Assembly: GCA_965242665.1 (NCBI GenBank)
Contig: OZ251484.1
Span: forward strand, 248,001 to 312,000
From: VXLM01 sp965242665
GTDB lineage: Bacteria; Chloroflexota; Dehalococcoidia; Lucifugimonadales; VXLM01
Direction of reading: 5' to 3'
DNA length: 64,000 nucleotides
The position numbers were made by a program, and so were the translations under genes. A model generated the notes under the pieces. The model had not been told where the DNA came from. It was given only the letters and a program-made list of their open reading frames with translations, and searched no databases. This document shows positions 26,084-34,148 of the stretch, in pieces (positions within the stretch are counted from its first letter, which is position 1; each line of letters starts with the position of its first letter).

Positions 26084-26751
26084 TCGAGTACATCGTCTTC
26101 GTTCCACTCGGCTACCTGCTGGGCGGCATTCCCTTCGGACTGATCGCAGGCAAGCTATTCGGCGGCGTAGACGTCCGCGACCATGGCAGCGGCAATACAG
26201 GCACAGCCAACGTCATGCGCACTGTCACCCCCGCTGCCGCTGCCTTCGTACTTGTTCTCGACCTGACCAAGGCCGCAGCTATCGTCCTCGCATCGAGGTA
26301 CTTCGCCGCAGGTGAACCCGCCGTTCATGCCCTGGCCGGGGTCGCGGTGATCATCGGACACAACTGGTCCCCTTTCATGCGCTTTTCGGGCGGCAAGGGA
26401 ACCGCCGCGGGATGGGGGGGCCTCCTTGCACTCTCTCCCATCGCGGGTATCATTGCATCGATCATCGGGATTGGCGCAGTCGCGTTGACTCGCTACATCT
26501 CGCTCGGTTCCATACTGGCCGCCGGCTTGGGATCCATAACGTTGGCAGTCATGGCGCTGACAGGAGTCGAACCGATTCTCTACGCCCTCTACGGCGCCGC
26601 CGGAGCGCCAATCATCATCTGGAGGCATCGTGACAACATCAAGCGTCTGCTCGATGGATCGGAGCGGAAGTTCGGGCACAAGGTCGATGCCGCCCCTCCA
26701 CGAGCCCGGACTCAGCGAGGGAAGGGTCTGCGATGGCCGAGATCTGCGTAG
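26080..26751 (+). CDS. plsY: Glycerol-3-phosphate acyltransferase PlsY
   Basis: PlsY uses acyl-phosphate to acylate glycerol-3-phosphate at the membrane, the first step of phospholipid synthesis. The 223-residue protein shows the conserved motifs GYLLGGIPFGLIAGK, DHGSGNTGTANVMRT, and GHNWSPFMRFSGGKGTAAG, together with several membrane helices. The GTG start at 26080 overlaps the der stop (GTGA). The last 19 nt overlap gpsA, whose product supplies the glycerol-3-phosphate substrate, so the order makes metabolic sense. The C-terminal tail is basic and not conserved. Confidence 0.95.
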   Translation: MIEYIVFVPLGYLLGGIPFGLIAGKLFGGVDVRDHGSGNTGTANVMRTVTPAAAAFVLVLDLTKAAAIVLASRYFAAGEPAVHALAGVAVIIGHNWSPFMRFSGGKGTAAGWGGLLALSPIAGIIASIIGIGAVALTRYISLGSILAAGLGSITLAVMALTGVEPILYALYGAAGAPIIIWRHRDNIKRLLDGSERKFGHKVDAAPPRARTQRGKGLRWPRSA

Positions 26752-27731
26752 TCGGCGCTACGAGTTGGGGAACGACCCTCGCAATCATCACCGCGAGAGA
26801 AGGCAGCAGCGTTCGCCTCTTGGCTCGCGATGAGGATGAGGCAGCCGCGCTCCGACTGGACAACGAGAACACTCGATTCCTGCCCGGAGCGCCCTTCCCT
26901 AAATCCATGTCCGTTACGCCGCGCGCAGACGAAGCCTTGGCGGAGGCAGACCTCGTAATCATTGCGGTTCCCTCCGTTGCCTTACGAGACAATGCTCGCC
27001 GTATCCGTGACTTCATCAGCGGCGGCAGCGTCGTCGTCAGCGCCTCCAAAGGACTCGAAACCGAGACCGGCAACCGTATGAGCCAGGTTCTCCAAGAAGA
27101 GTTCTCCGCCATCGATCAGCCGCCCATTTGCGCCCTCTCCGGCCCCAACCTCGCGCACGAGATCATACAAGGCAAGCTATCGTCTACCGTCGTCGCCTCC
27201 CCGGATGAAGACGCCGCGAGAACTGCACAGACCATACTCAATTCTTCCGTCTTCCGAGTGTATACCAATGCCGATATTGCCGGCGTCGAGCTCGGAGGAG
27301 CGCTCAAGAATATCATCGCCATCGGCGCTGGGATTTGCGACGGACTTCAGCTAGGCGACAACAGCAAGGCCGCCTTCATGACCCGCGGCTTGGCAGAGAT
27401 TGCGCGCCTTGGCCTGGCCGCCGGAGGGAAGCAGATGACTCTGTCCGGACTTGCGGGAATGGGCGACCTCATCGCAACATGCTCCAGCACTCTCAGCCGC
27501 AATCACTATGTCGGGACTCTCCTGAGCCAAGGAAAAACCCTCGATGAGATCGTATCGGGAATGCACAACGTCGCAGAGGGCGTCAATACCACCGTCGCCG
27601 CACGCAGCCTCGCCGCAACCTTGGGCGTCGAAATGCCCATTACCGAAGCGACGTACCGAATCCTCTTCAAGGGCATGTCTGTCCACCGCGCGGCTGCGGA
27701 ACTCATGGGCCGCACGCCCATTCCCGAATAG
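26733..27731 (+). CDS. gpsA: NAD(P)+-dependent glycerol-3-phosphate dehydrogenase
   Basis: GpsA reduces dihydroxyacetone phosphate to sn-glycerol-3-phosphate for lipid synthesis. The 332-residue protein has the dinucleotide-binding start VVGATSWGTTLA, the SGPNLAHEI segment, and the catalytic-domain signature ELGGALKNIIAIGAGICDG and GLAGMGDLIATCSS. The family usually has GAGSWGTALA, so one glycine of the first motif is changed to serine-containing ATSWG spacing, still within the family range. It overlaps plsY by 19 nt and belongs to the der-plsY-gpsA unit. Confidence 0.95.
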   Translation: MAEICVVGATSWGTTLAIITAREGSSVRLLARDEDEAAALRLDNENTRFLPGAPFPKSMSVTPRADEALAEADLVIIAVPSVALRDNARRIRDFISGGSVVVSASKGLETETGNRMSQVLQEEFSAIDQPPICALSGPNLAHEIIQGKLSSTVVASPDEDAARTAQTILNSSVFRVYTNADIAGVELGGALKNIIAIGAGICDGLQLGDNSKAAFMTRGLAEIARLGLAAGGKQMTLSGLAGMGDLIATCSSTLSRNHYVGTLLSQGKTLDEIVSGMHNVAEGVNTTVAARSLAATLGVEMPITEATYRILFKGMSVHRAAAELMGRTPIPE

Positions 27732-27732
27732 G

Positions 27733-28734
27733 ATGGAGTCCCGTACCCGCATTCTGACGACCCAGCCCGGATGGGCGTTCGCATCCCTGTGCGAACTCCG
27801 CGCCAATGATTCCGTCGACGACTCCCCAAGATTCTACCACCGCGACTCCACGATAGTGCAGCAGGACCCCACCGAGGTCTGGCCCCATGCACTGAATACG
27901 CCGTCCGAAGTCTTCGGACACGTCCTCTCAGCGTCCGCGCGCAGCGGCGCCGACGCAACTCGGAGGCTCGGCAAGCTCATGCGTCCGGCGGATGTCAAAC
28001 GAGCCATCTTGGGCTGGCTCCCCATCATAGAAGGAACTCGACCGCGCCGATACTCCATTGCCTGCGAAACCCTCGGACGCACGAGATTGAGCCGGTCCGC
28101 GCTGGATCAGGCTCTGGATCGCGTCATCCGCACAGCCTTTCCCGCTTGGCGCCGCGCCAGCGCCAACGCAGTACGCATCCTTTGCAAAGCAGACCCATCC
28201 TTTGGCTTCGTTGGAGTACAAATACGCTCCAATCTCGGCGACGACCATACGCGCCCCGGTGCCCTCAGACTGCACTTGGCATCCTCCCTCCTGCAACTGG
28301 CGGGCGTCGACTCGACCACCACCGTCCTCGACCCGTTCATGGGCACCGGCTCCGTACTCGATGCGGCGATGCGCTTCTACGACGCCCGCGCCGCGATAGG
28401 GTTCGATGTAGACGACGCAGCTTGTCAGATCGCCGCCCGTCGCCTTGCACGCCATGATGTCTCCATCGTCCGCGCATCCTTCGATGCACTGGATATCGGC
28501 CTCGTCGATGAGAAGACGAGGTTGGTAACCAACGCCCCCTTTGGCGTGCGGTTTCCCAGCGTCGATACCGCACGGCTGATCGACATCCTCCGGAGGTGTT
28601 CCAAGTCCGGCGCTCGCATCACCATGCTTACATCCCGGGAACAGGGCCGCAAGGTAAGCGCGGCCCTCCGTCTACGCTGCAAGAACGTCATCGTAATGGG
28701 ACAGCCCGCGTCCATCGTGTACGAATGGCAGTGA
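27733..28734 (+). CDS. UPF0020/TRM-type RNA methyltransferase-like protein
   Basis: This 333-residue protein has a Rossmann methyltransferase domain in its C-terminal half. The AdoMet loop is LDPFMGTGSVLDAAM and the catalytic-type motif IV reads TNAPFGVR, similar to the N-[LP]-P-F-G form of tRNA or rRNA guanine-N2 methyltransferases of the UPF0020 family. The N-terminal half has no domain I recognise, though its placement suits an RNA-binding part. The chosen ATG at 27733 lies 1 nt after the gpsA stop, with only a weak AGG before it. Specificity is not predictable. Confidence 0.75.
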   Translation: MESRTRILTTQPGWAFASLCELRANDSVDDSPRFYHRDSTIVQQDPTEVWPHALNTPSEVFGHVLSASARSGADATRRLGKLMRPADVKRAILGWLPIIEGTRPRRYSIACETLGRTRLSRSALDQALDRVIRTAFPAWRRASANAVRILCKADPSFGFVGVQIRSNLGDDHTRPGALRLHLASSLLQLAGVDSTTTVLDPFMGTGSVLDAAMRFYDARAAIGFDVDDAACQIAARRLARHDVSIVRASFDALDIGLVDEKTRLVTNAPFGVRFPSVDTARLIDILRRCSKSGARITMLTSREQGRKVSAALRLRCKNVIVMGQPASIVYEWQ

Positions 28735-28762
28735 GCCCTATTGTCCCGCACCGCCCGATACG

Positions 28763-29707
28763 TCATCCGACCCTGCCGACCAGAGCCGCCCAGTCCTCGT
28801 CGTTCGACCCGTCGTCGAACGTGACTCCCAACTCTCGCATCCGTTCGATGACTCCCCCGCGCTGCTTGTCCAATATGCCGGAGAATATCAATTTTCCCTC
28901 GCTCCGGACGACCTCGACGATATGCTCCGCCAAGTCGGTTATGACTTTTGCGGATACGTTTGCGACCAATAGATCGTAGCCTCCGGGGACCGCACGGGGA
29001 TTGGGTAAGGTAGCCTCGTGGATCTCGACGACATCTTGAACGCCGTTCTCTCGGACGTTGGATGCCCCAACGGACGCCGCGATGGGGTCTATCTCCAATC
29101 CAAACACATCGGACGCGCCCAGCTTTGCCGCAAGTATCGAGAGGATTCCCGATCCACATCCCAGATCCAACACGCGGCAGCCCGGTTCGATGAGTTGTTC
29201 CAGCAGCTCCATGCACATCCGCGTCGTTGGATGGTGCCCCGTCCCGAATGCCATCCCTGGATCGATGGAAATGACCACATCCCCTTCTCGCGGCTCATAG
29301 TCGCGCCACGTCGGCACGATCACCGCCCGCTCGCCAACGCGCAGGACGTGGAAATGCTCCTTCCAGGCATCCGCCCACTCCTGCTCCTCCATCACGCGGA
29401 CGCGCAGATCGGAGATGTCTCCGACATGGGCGATCAACCGCACGGCCGTATCGATGCGGCTGTACCGCTGTTCCAACCGCTTGTCGTGCGGAATATACGT
29501 CCTCACCGTCACACGCTCCGGCGTAGGCGGGGCCTCTCCCTCATCAGGATTGTGCCCCGCGGGAAGCTCGATCGCCACGCCGCCCTCGCCGTGCTCCGTA
29601 AACACTTGCGTCAGTGGCTCGACGAACTCCGACGGCGCCTCGACGCTCAACTCCACCCAGAGCGATCCATCGGTCGTTCCCGACCGACTTTCGTGTGCTC
29701 CGAACAT
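28763..29707 (-). CDS. prmA: Ribosomal protein L11 methyltransferase
   Basis: PrmA methylates ribosomal protein L11. The 314-residue protein has the N-terminal L11-binding ferredoxin-like region (LWVELSVEAPSEFVEPLT), WADAWKEHFHVLRVG in the linker, and FGTGHHPTTRMCMELLE just before the AdoMet loop LDLGCGSGILSILAAKLGA. Motif IV is LLVANVSAKVI. The ATG at 29707 has a perfect AGGAGGG 8 nt upstream, which decides it over the TTG at 29731. The next gene downstream converges on it. Confidence 0.95.
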   Translation of the reverse strand: MFGAHESRSGTTDGSLWVELSVEAPSEFVEPLTQVFTEHGEGGVAIELPAGHNPDEGEAPPTPERVTVRTYIPHDKRLEQRYSRIDTAVRLIAHVGDISDLRVRVMEEQEWADAWKEHFHVLRVGERAVIVPTWRDYEPREGDVVISIDPGMAFGTGHHPTTRMCMELLEQLIEPGCRVLDLGCGSGILSILAAKLGASDVFGLEIDPIAASVGASNVRENGVQDVVEIHEATLPNPRAVPGGYDLLVANVSAKVITDLAEHIVEVVRSEGKLIFSGILDKQRGGVIERMRELGVTFDDGSNDEDWAALVGRVG

Positions 29708-29829
29708 GGTTCTATCCCTCCTCGTCTCCAATCCGTGCGGATGGGAAGCGGTTCATTCTCGCCCCAAGTACACATGCTTCGAACGAGAACGGTTGGCTCC
29801 GTCTGTCTTCATTGCTTGCCGCGGAGGTT

Positions 29830-31416
29830 CTACGGCACAGCCTGACCCGCGAGAGCGCCGGTGCACCGCTCTCCGTCTACCGCTACCTGCCCGTTGACCA
29901 GCACGTATGGGATGCCGACGGGGTGCTGGATTGGATCGTCGTATGTCGCGGTGTCGATCACTCGCTCGGCGTCGAAGATGGTGATGTCCGCGAAGTACCC
30001 CTCCTGGATGCGTCCGCGCTGGATGAGGTCGAACCGGCGGGCGGGGCGGTCCGTCATCCGATGCACCATGCCCTCTAGGCTCACCGTCGGATACGCGCGC
30101 CGCAGCCGTCCGAGGAAGCGCGGAAACGCTCCATACGACCGCGGATGCGGCATAGACCCGGCAGGCGTGATGTCCGAACAAACCATGTAGTCGTCCCTCG
30201 CGATCAGTTCCATCGAGTCCTTGCTCACCTGCTTCCACAATCCATAACTCGACGGCGGAGGCATCGTGTAGCCGACCGAAAGGTCTTCTTGAAGCAGGAT
30301 GTCGCACAACGCCTCTCCCAGGCTCTTTCCTTCTCTTGCCGCATGGTCCGGCAAGCTGATTCCCTCCAGCGACGGGTCACCCGGAACATATGAGAAGACG
30401 ACTTCATCGAGCGACCTCATGTAATAGTACTCGTTCTCCAGATACTCGACGATCCGCCTGCGGTCGTTTGGGTTCCTCAAGCGCTCGATGATGCTGCCCG
30501 GCCCCCCTTCTTGCGCCCAGCTGGGCAGGAAACTAACCGGAATAGTGGATCCGCTCGGGTAGGGGTAGATGTCGAGTGTAATATCAAGACCGTCCGCCTT
30601 TGCTTCGTCGATCTCTGCCATGTGTTCCTGCACCTTCCCGGCAGTCCGCGGATCGGTTCGAAAGTGTGCAAAGTGCAGTTTCACTCCGGATCTCCGTCCG
30701 ACCTCCAGCACTTCCCGAACGCCTCCTCCTCCAAATGCGCGCTCCGGATTGGCCCGCCGCGGCTCGGCCATGTACACCCCGCCCAAATCCCGTACCAACT
30801 CGCATATCTCTACCAGTTCGTCCGTACTCGTCCAGGGGCCCGGGTAGTAGCTCGATCCCGTCGAGAAGCCGACTGCGCCTTGCGCCATGCTCTCCCGCAC
30901 GAGGTCTTTGTACCGCTCCATCGTCTCTCCCTTCAACGGCACGTCCCGAAATCCCGCCGTCTCCAGACGTACCGTACCATTGGGAACGAGATACGCCGTA
31001 TTGATCGACGCCTTCTCGTGATAGTTGCCGCGAAACGCCTCGACGCTGCTCATGTCCAAATGCTCTGGCGGTTCTCCCAACAGTCCCTTCAACCAGCGGC
31101 GGTACGCCAGGTAGTTCTCGCGGGACAATGGCGCATACGACATCCCGTCGATGCCAAGCAACTCCGTCGTAATGCCCTGCCGCAGACCGCACGCATGCTG
31201 CGGGTCGATCAGCAAGTTGCCTTCCGAGTGCGTGTGCGTGTCGATGAACCCCGGCGCGACCTTCAGCCCGCGGGCGTCGATTACCCGTTTGGCCGGCAAA
31301 AAGGATAGATCGCCGATGCGCGCGACCTGCTGCCCCCGAATTCCAACGTCCGCGCGGTACGACGGCGCTCCGGTCCCGTCCACCACATCCCCCCCGCTGA
31401 TGAGTACGTCGAACAT
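29830..31416 (-). CDS. N-acyl-D-amino-acid deacylase family amidohydrolase
   Basis: This 528-residue metal-dependent amidohydrolase is of the D-aminoacylase class. The start FDVLISGGDVVDGTGAPSYRADVGI is typical, and the metal-binding H61-x-H63 is in DTHTHSEGN. Later landmarks are YYPGPWTSTDELVEIC, FAHFRTDP and PAGSMPHPRSYGAFPRFLG, all characteristic of N-acyl-D-amino-acid deacylases. The ATG at 31416 has an AGGAGGGGG site just before it; the ORF could open at 31506 but that start has no site. It stands alone and diverges from polX. Substrate preference is not predictable. Confidence 0.9.
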   Translation of the reverse strand: MFDVLISGGDVVDGTGAPSYRADVGIRGQQVARIGDLSFLPAKRVIDARGLKVAPGFIDTHTHSEGNLLIDPQHACGLRQGITTELLGIDGMSYAPLSRENYLAYRRWLKGLLGEPPEHLDMSSVEAFRGNYHEKASINTAYLVPNGTVRLETAGFRDVPLKGETMERYKDLVRESMAQGAVGFSTGSSYYPGPWTSTDELVEICELVRDLGGVYMAEPRRANPERAFGGGGVREVLEVGRRSGVKLHFAHFRTDPRTAGKVQEHMAEIDEAKADGLDITLDIYPYPSGSTIPVSFLPSWAQEGGPGSIIERLRNPNDRRRIVEYLENEYYYMRSLDEVVFSYVPGDPSLEGISLPDHAAREGKSLGEALCDILLQEDLSVGYTMPPPSSYGLWKQVSKDSMELIARDDYMVCSDITPAGSMPHPRSYGAFPRFLGRLRRAYPTVSLEGMVHRMTDRPARRFDLIQRGRIQEGYFADITIFDAERVIDTATYDDPIQHPVGIPYVLVNGQVAVDGERCTGALAGQAVP

Positions 31417-31600
31417 ATCCCCCTCCTCGCATGAACTGCGGCCATAGTCTACACTACCAGTCCTCCGATTTCGCCGTCGGCGAGTAGCGCGTTCGATGGT
31501 AGACAAGATAGAACGCGTCTACTTCGGTTGCCAAATCTCTCTTGAAATGTCGTAAGATGAGCGAGTCCGATAGACCGGGATGCCAGCTGCGGGTGCAAGA

Positions 31601-33361
31601 ATGAACAACGTTCAAATCGCAGAGATATTCGAAAACATTGCGGGGCTGCTTGAAATAAAGGGCGAGCGCCGGTTCGTCGTCGTCTCCTATCAGCGAGCCG
31701 CACGTGCCGTCGAGCACACCGGAACCGAGGTCTCGCAGATGGTCTTGGACGGCGAGGACCTCACCCAAATTCCCAGTATCGGCAAAGCCATCGCACGGAA
31801 GATAACGCAGATCGTTACCGAGGGCCGGATGGACTTCTATGAGAACCTGCGCGCCGAATTTCCAGACGGCATCCTCGACGTCATGCGCGTCCCGGGTGTC
31901 GGCCCAAAGTCGGCGAACCGTCTGTGGAAGGAACTCGACGTCACCTCCGTCGAAGACCTCGAACGCGCCGCCGCTGATGGACGTCTTGCATCGCTCGACC
32001 GTATGGGACCAAAGAAGGCCGAAAATATCCTCAAGGAAATCGCGGCCGCCCGTACGAAGGAAGACCGCGTTCCCATCGCTAGAGCGCTTCCCGCCGCCGA
32101 GCGCGTCATCCATGCGCTAACGAAGACCTGCCCCAGCATCGTCCGCATCGAACCAGCTGGAAGCATCCGGCGCTTCGAGGAAACCATCGGCGACATCGAC
32201 CTCGTGTGCGCCTCGACCAACCCGCAAGAGGTCTTGGACGCACTCGTCGAGTTGCCCAATGTGATCAACGTACTTGGGCACGGCGAAAAGAAGTCTTCCG
32301 TCGTCCTCAACGAGGGCATACAAGTCGACCTCCGCGTCGTAGACATCTCTCAATTTGGCGCTCTTCTCCAGTACTTCACCGGCGGCAAGCAGCACAACAT
32401 CCGCCTCCGAGAATTCGCCCAGCGGCAAGGTATGTCCCTCAACGAGTACGGCATCGCCGTATCGAGTACCGGCGCTCGCGAGTCGTTCCCAGATGAAGAG
32501 TCCTTGTATGAGCGACTCGGCCTTCAGTACATCCCTCCCGAATTACGCACCGGCGGAGATGAGATCGAGAGGGCCCGGAGCAACTCCATTCCTCAGCTCG
32601 TGGAGGTATCGGACATGAAGGGCGACCTCCACCTTCACACCGACTGGAGCGACGGAAGAGACCCCACCGACCGGATCGCTGCCGCGGCTGCCGAACGCGG
32701 CTACCAATACATCGCTATCACCGATCACTCCGTGGGCAGAGGAATCGCCAACGGCCTGAGCATCGAGCGCCTATCCCAACACATCGAAGAGATACGCCGT
32801 CTGGAAGAGCGCCTCCGCAGCATCAAGATACTTGCAGGATCCGAGGTTGACATCCGAGCGGATGGAACCCTGGACTACCCAGACGACGTACTCGCGCAGC
32901 TGGACTGGGTCGTCGCTTCCGTCCACTCTGCCATGAGCCAGAACGCGGAGTCGATGACCGCCCGCATCATCAAGGCCATGAACAATCCACACGTATCAGC
33001 GATAGGCCATTTGACGACTCGCATGATCGGAGAACGCAGGCCGATCGAAGCCGACTTCGAGGCTATCTTCAAGGCAGCGGCCCTCACAGGTACTGCGCTC
33101 GAAATCAACTCGTCTCCCCATCGGCTCGATCTCAAGGATATCCATGCTTCCCGCGCCCGTGAACTCGGAGTTCCCCTCGTCATTAGCAGCGACGCTCACG
33201 ACGCCGAGAGTCTGGACAACCAACGCTGCGGCGTCGCAGTGGCGCGCAGAGCATGGTGCGAACCAAAGCACATACTCAACACCTTGCCCCTCGACTCCTT
33301 CATGCAATACCTTGCACTGGACAAATCCGACCGACCGCAATTCCTCTCCGAACATGGATAG
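31601..33361 (+). CDS. polX: DNA polymerase/3'-5' exonuclease PolX
   Basis: PolX is a family X DNA polymerase fused to a PHP phosphoesterase domain, used in base-excision repair. In the 586 residues, helix-hairpin-helix repeats come first (IPSIGKAIARKI, VPGVGPKSANRL). The polymerase palm has GDIDLVCAS with D198 and D200. The PHP domain begins with DLHLHTDWSDG (H344, H346), continues through ITDHSVGRG and ends with VISSDAHDAESLD. The start at 31601 (MNNVQIAEIFENIA) gives the normal N-terminus. The next gene overlaps its last 8 nt. Confidence 0.95.
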   Translation: MNNVQIAEIFENIAGLLEIKGERRFVVVSYQRAARAVEHTGTEVSQMVLDGEDLTQIPSIGKAIARKITQIVTEGRMDFYENLRAEFPDGILDVMRVPGVGPKSANRLWKELDVTSVEDLERAAADGRLASLDRMGPKKAENILKEIAAARTKEDRVPIARALPAAERVIHALTKTCPSIVRIEPAGSIRRFEETIGDIDLVCASTNPQEVLDALVELPNVINVLGHGEKKSSVVLNEGIQVDLRVVDISQFGALLQYFTGGKQHNIRLREFAQRQGMSLNEYGIAVSSTGARESFPDEESLYERLGLQYIPPELRTGGDEIERARSNSIPQLVEVSDMKGDLHLHTDWSDGRDPTDRIAAAAAERGYQYIAITDHSVGRGIANGLSIERLSQHIEEIRRLEERLRSIKILAGSEVDIRADGTLDYPDDVLAQLDWVVASVHSAMSQNAESMTARIIKAMNNPHVSAIGHLTTRMIGERRPIEADFEAIFKAAALTGTALEINSSPHRLDLKDIHASRARELGVPLVISSDAHDAESLDNQRCGVAVARRAWCEPKHILNTLPLDSFMQYLALDKSDRPQFLSEHG

Positions 33362-34067
33362 CCAATCTGATACTCGCAACATCGATTCGAGACGTGCGGC
33401 CCTCGAACACCTCCGAACGGCCCTGGCTGCAGGCCGCGACTGGCCAGAAGCTCTCCTCGAAGCGATGGCGCTTTGGACTGTGCCGAAAGAGGTATACCTG
33501 GGACGCCCCCTCGACTATTTCATCGCAGGTGAAGCGTTCGATTGGCTCCTGCTTGCCGAGCGTCTACTGGACGAAGTAAAAGACTACGTATCCGAAGAGG
33601 AAAGGGAAGCGTTGCTGACTGTTGGGGTGTTCCCAGATCGGTTCGATGATGAGGACGTAGCGCGGCTATTGGACGGAGACAAATACAGAGGATACCTAAA
33701 CTACTATTATGGAGTGACGGTCGAGGAAGCATTGCAACTTGCCTGCGAATTGGAAGCGCGCAAGCGGGACGCTTCCAACGGCGTCCGCTACCGCGATGAC
33801 TACCTCGACCGCGCCTTCATGCGAATCTATGGCAAGTCGAGTCTCGAACTCCTCCTCGCCTTTCGCGCATCAGCGGGGCCAAATCACCAGTGCATCTCGT
33901 CGATGGCCGAACACCGCGGCTTCACATACTGGCTCTTCAAGTACCGATGGGCCAACTCCGACAAAGCCAAGATTGCCAGCGATACCGCCAAGGGACTCCG
34001 TCAGCTCGAGCGGATACGGAAGGATGTCCAGCGCAAGCAGAAGATGACCGCATCCGCAAGGGCATAG
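33354..34067 (+). CDS. Conserved hypothetical protein downstream of polX
   Basis: This 237-residue protein starts MDSQSDTRNIDSRRAALEHL, overlapping the end of polX by 8 nt, so it is probably translated together with it. It is acidic, mostly helical and has no signal peptide or membrane helix. Recognisable segments are ALEHLRTALAAGRDWPEALLEAMALW and GEAFDWLLLAERLL, which I associate with an uncharacterised family common in Chloroflexota. I cannot assign a function. It converges with valS. Confidence 0.75.
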   Translation: MDSQSDTRNIDSRRAALEHLRTALAAGRDWPEALLEAMALWTVPKEVYLGRPLDYFIAGEAFDWLLLAERLLDEVKDYVSEEEREALLTVGVFPDRFDDEDVARLLDGDKYRGYLNYYYGVTVEEALQLACELEARKRDASNGVRYRDDYLDRAFMRIYGKSSLELLLAFRASAGPNHQCISSMAEHRGFTYWLFKYRWANSDKAKIASDTAKGLRQLERIRKDVQRKQKMTASARA

Positions 34068-34148
34068 GCCTTTCCGCCTCCCGTCGCTGCCCCAGGGGCG
34101 GGAGTCCGCCGCGTCCTTCACCCAAACGTGAGGATATATGACTCTCGC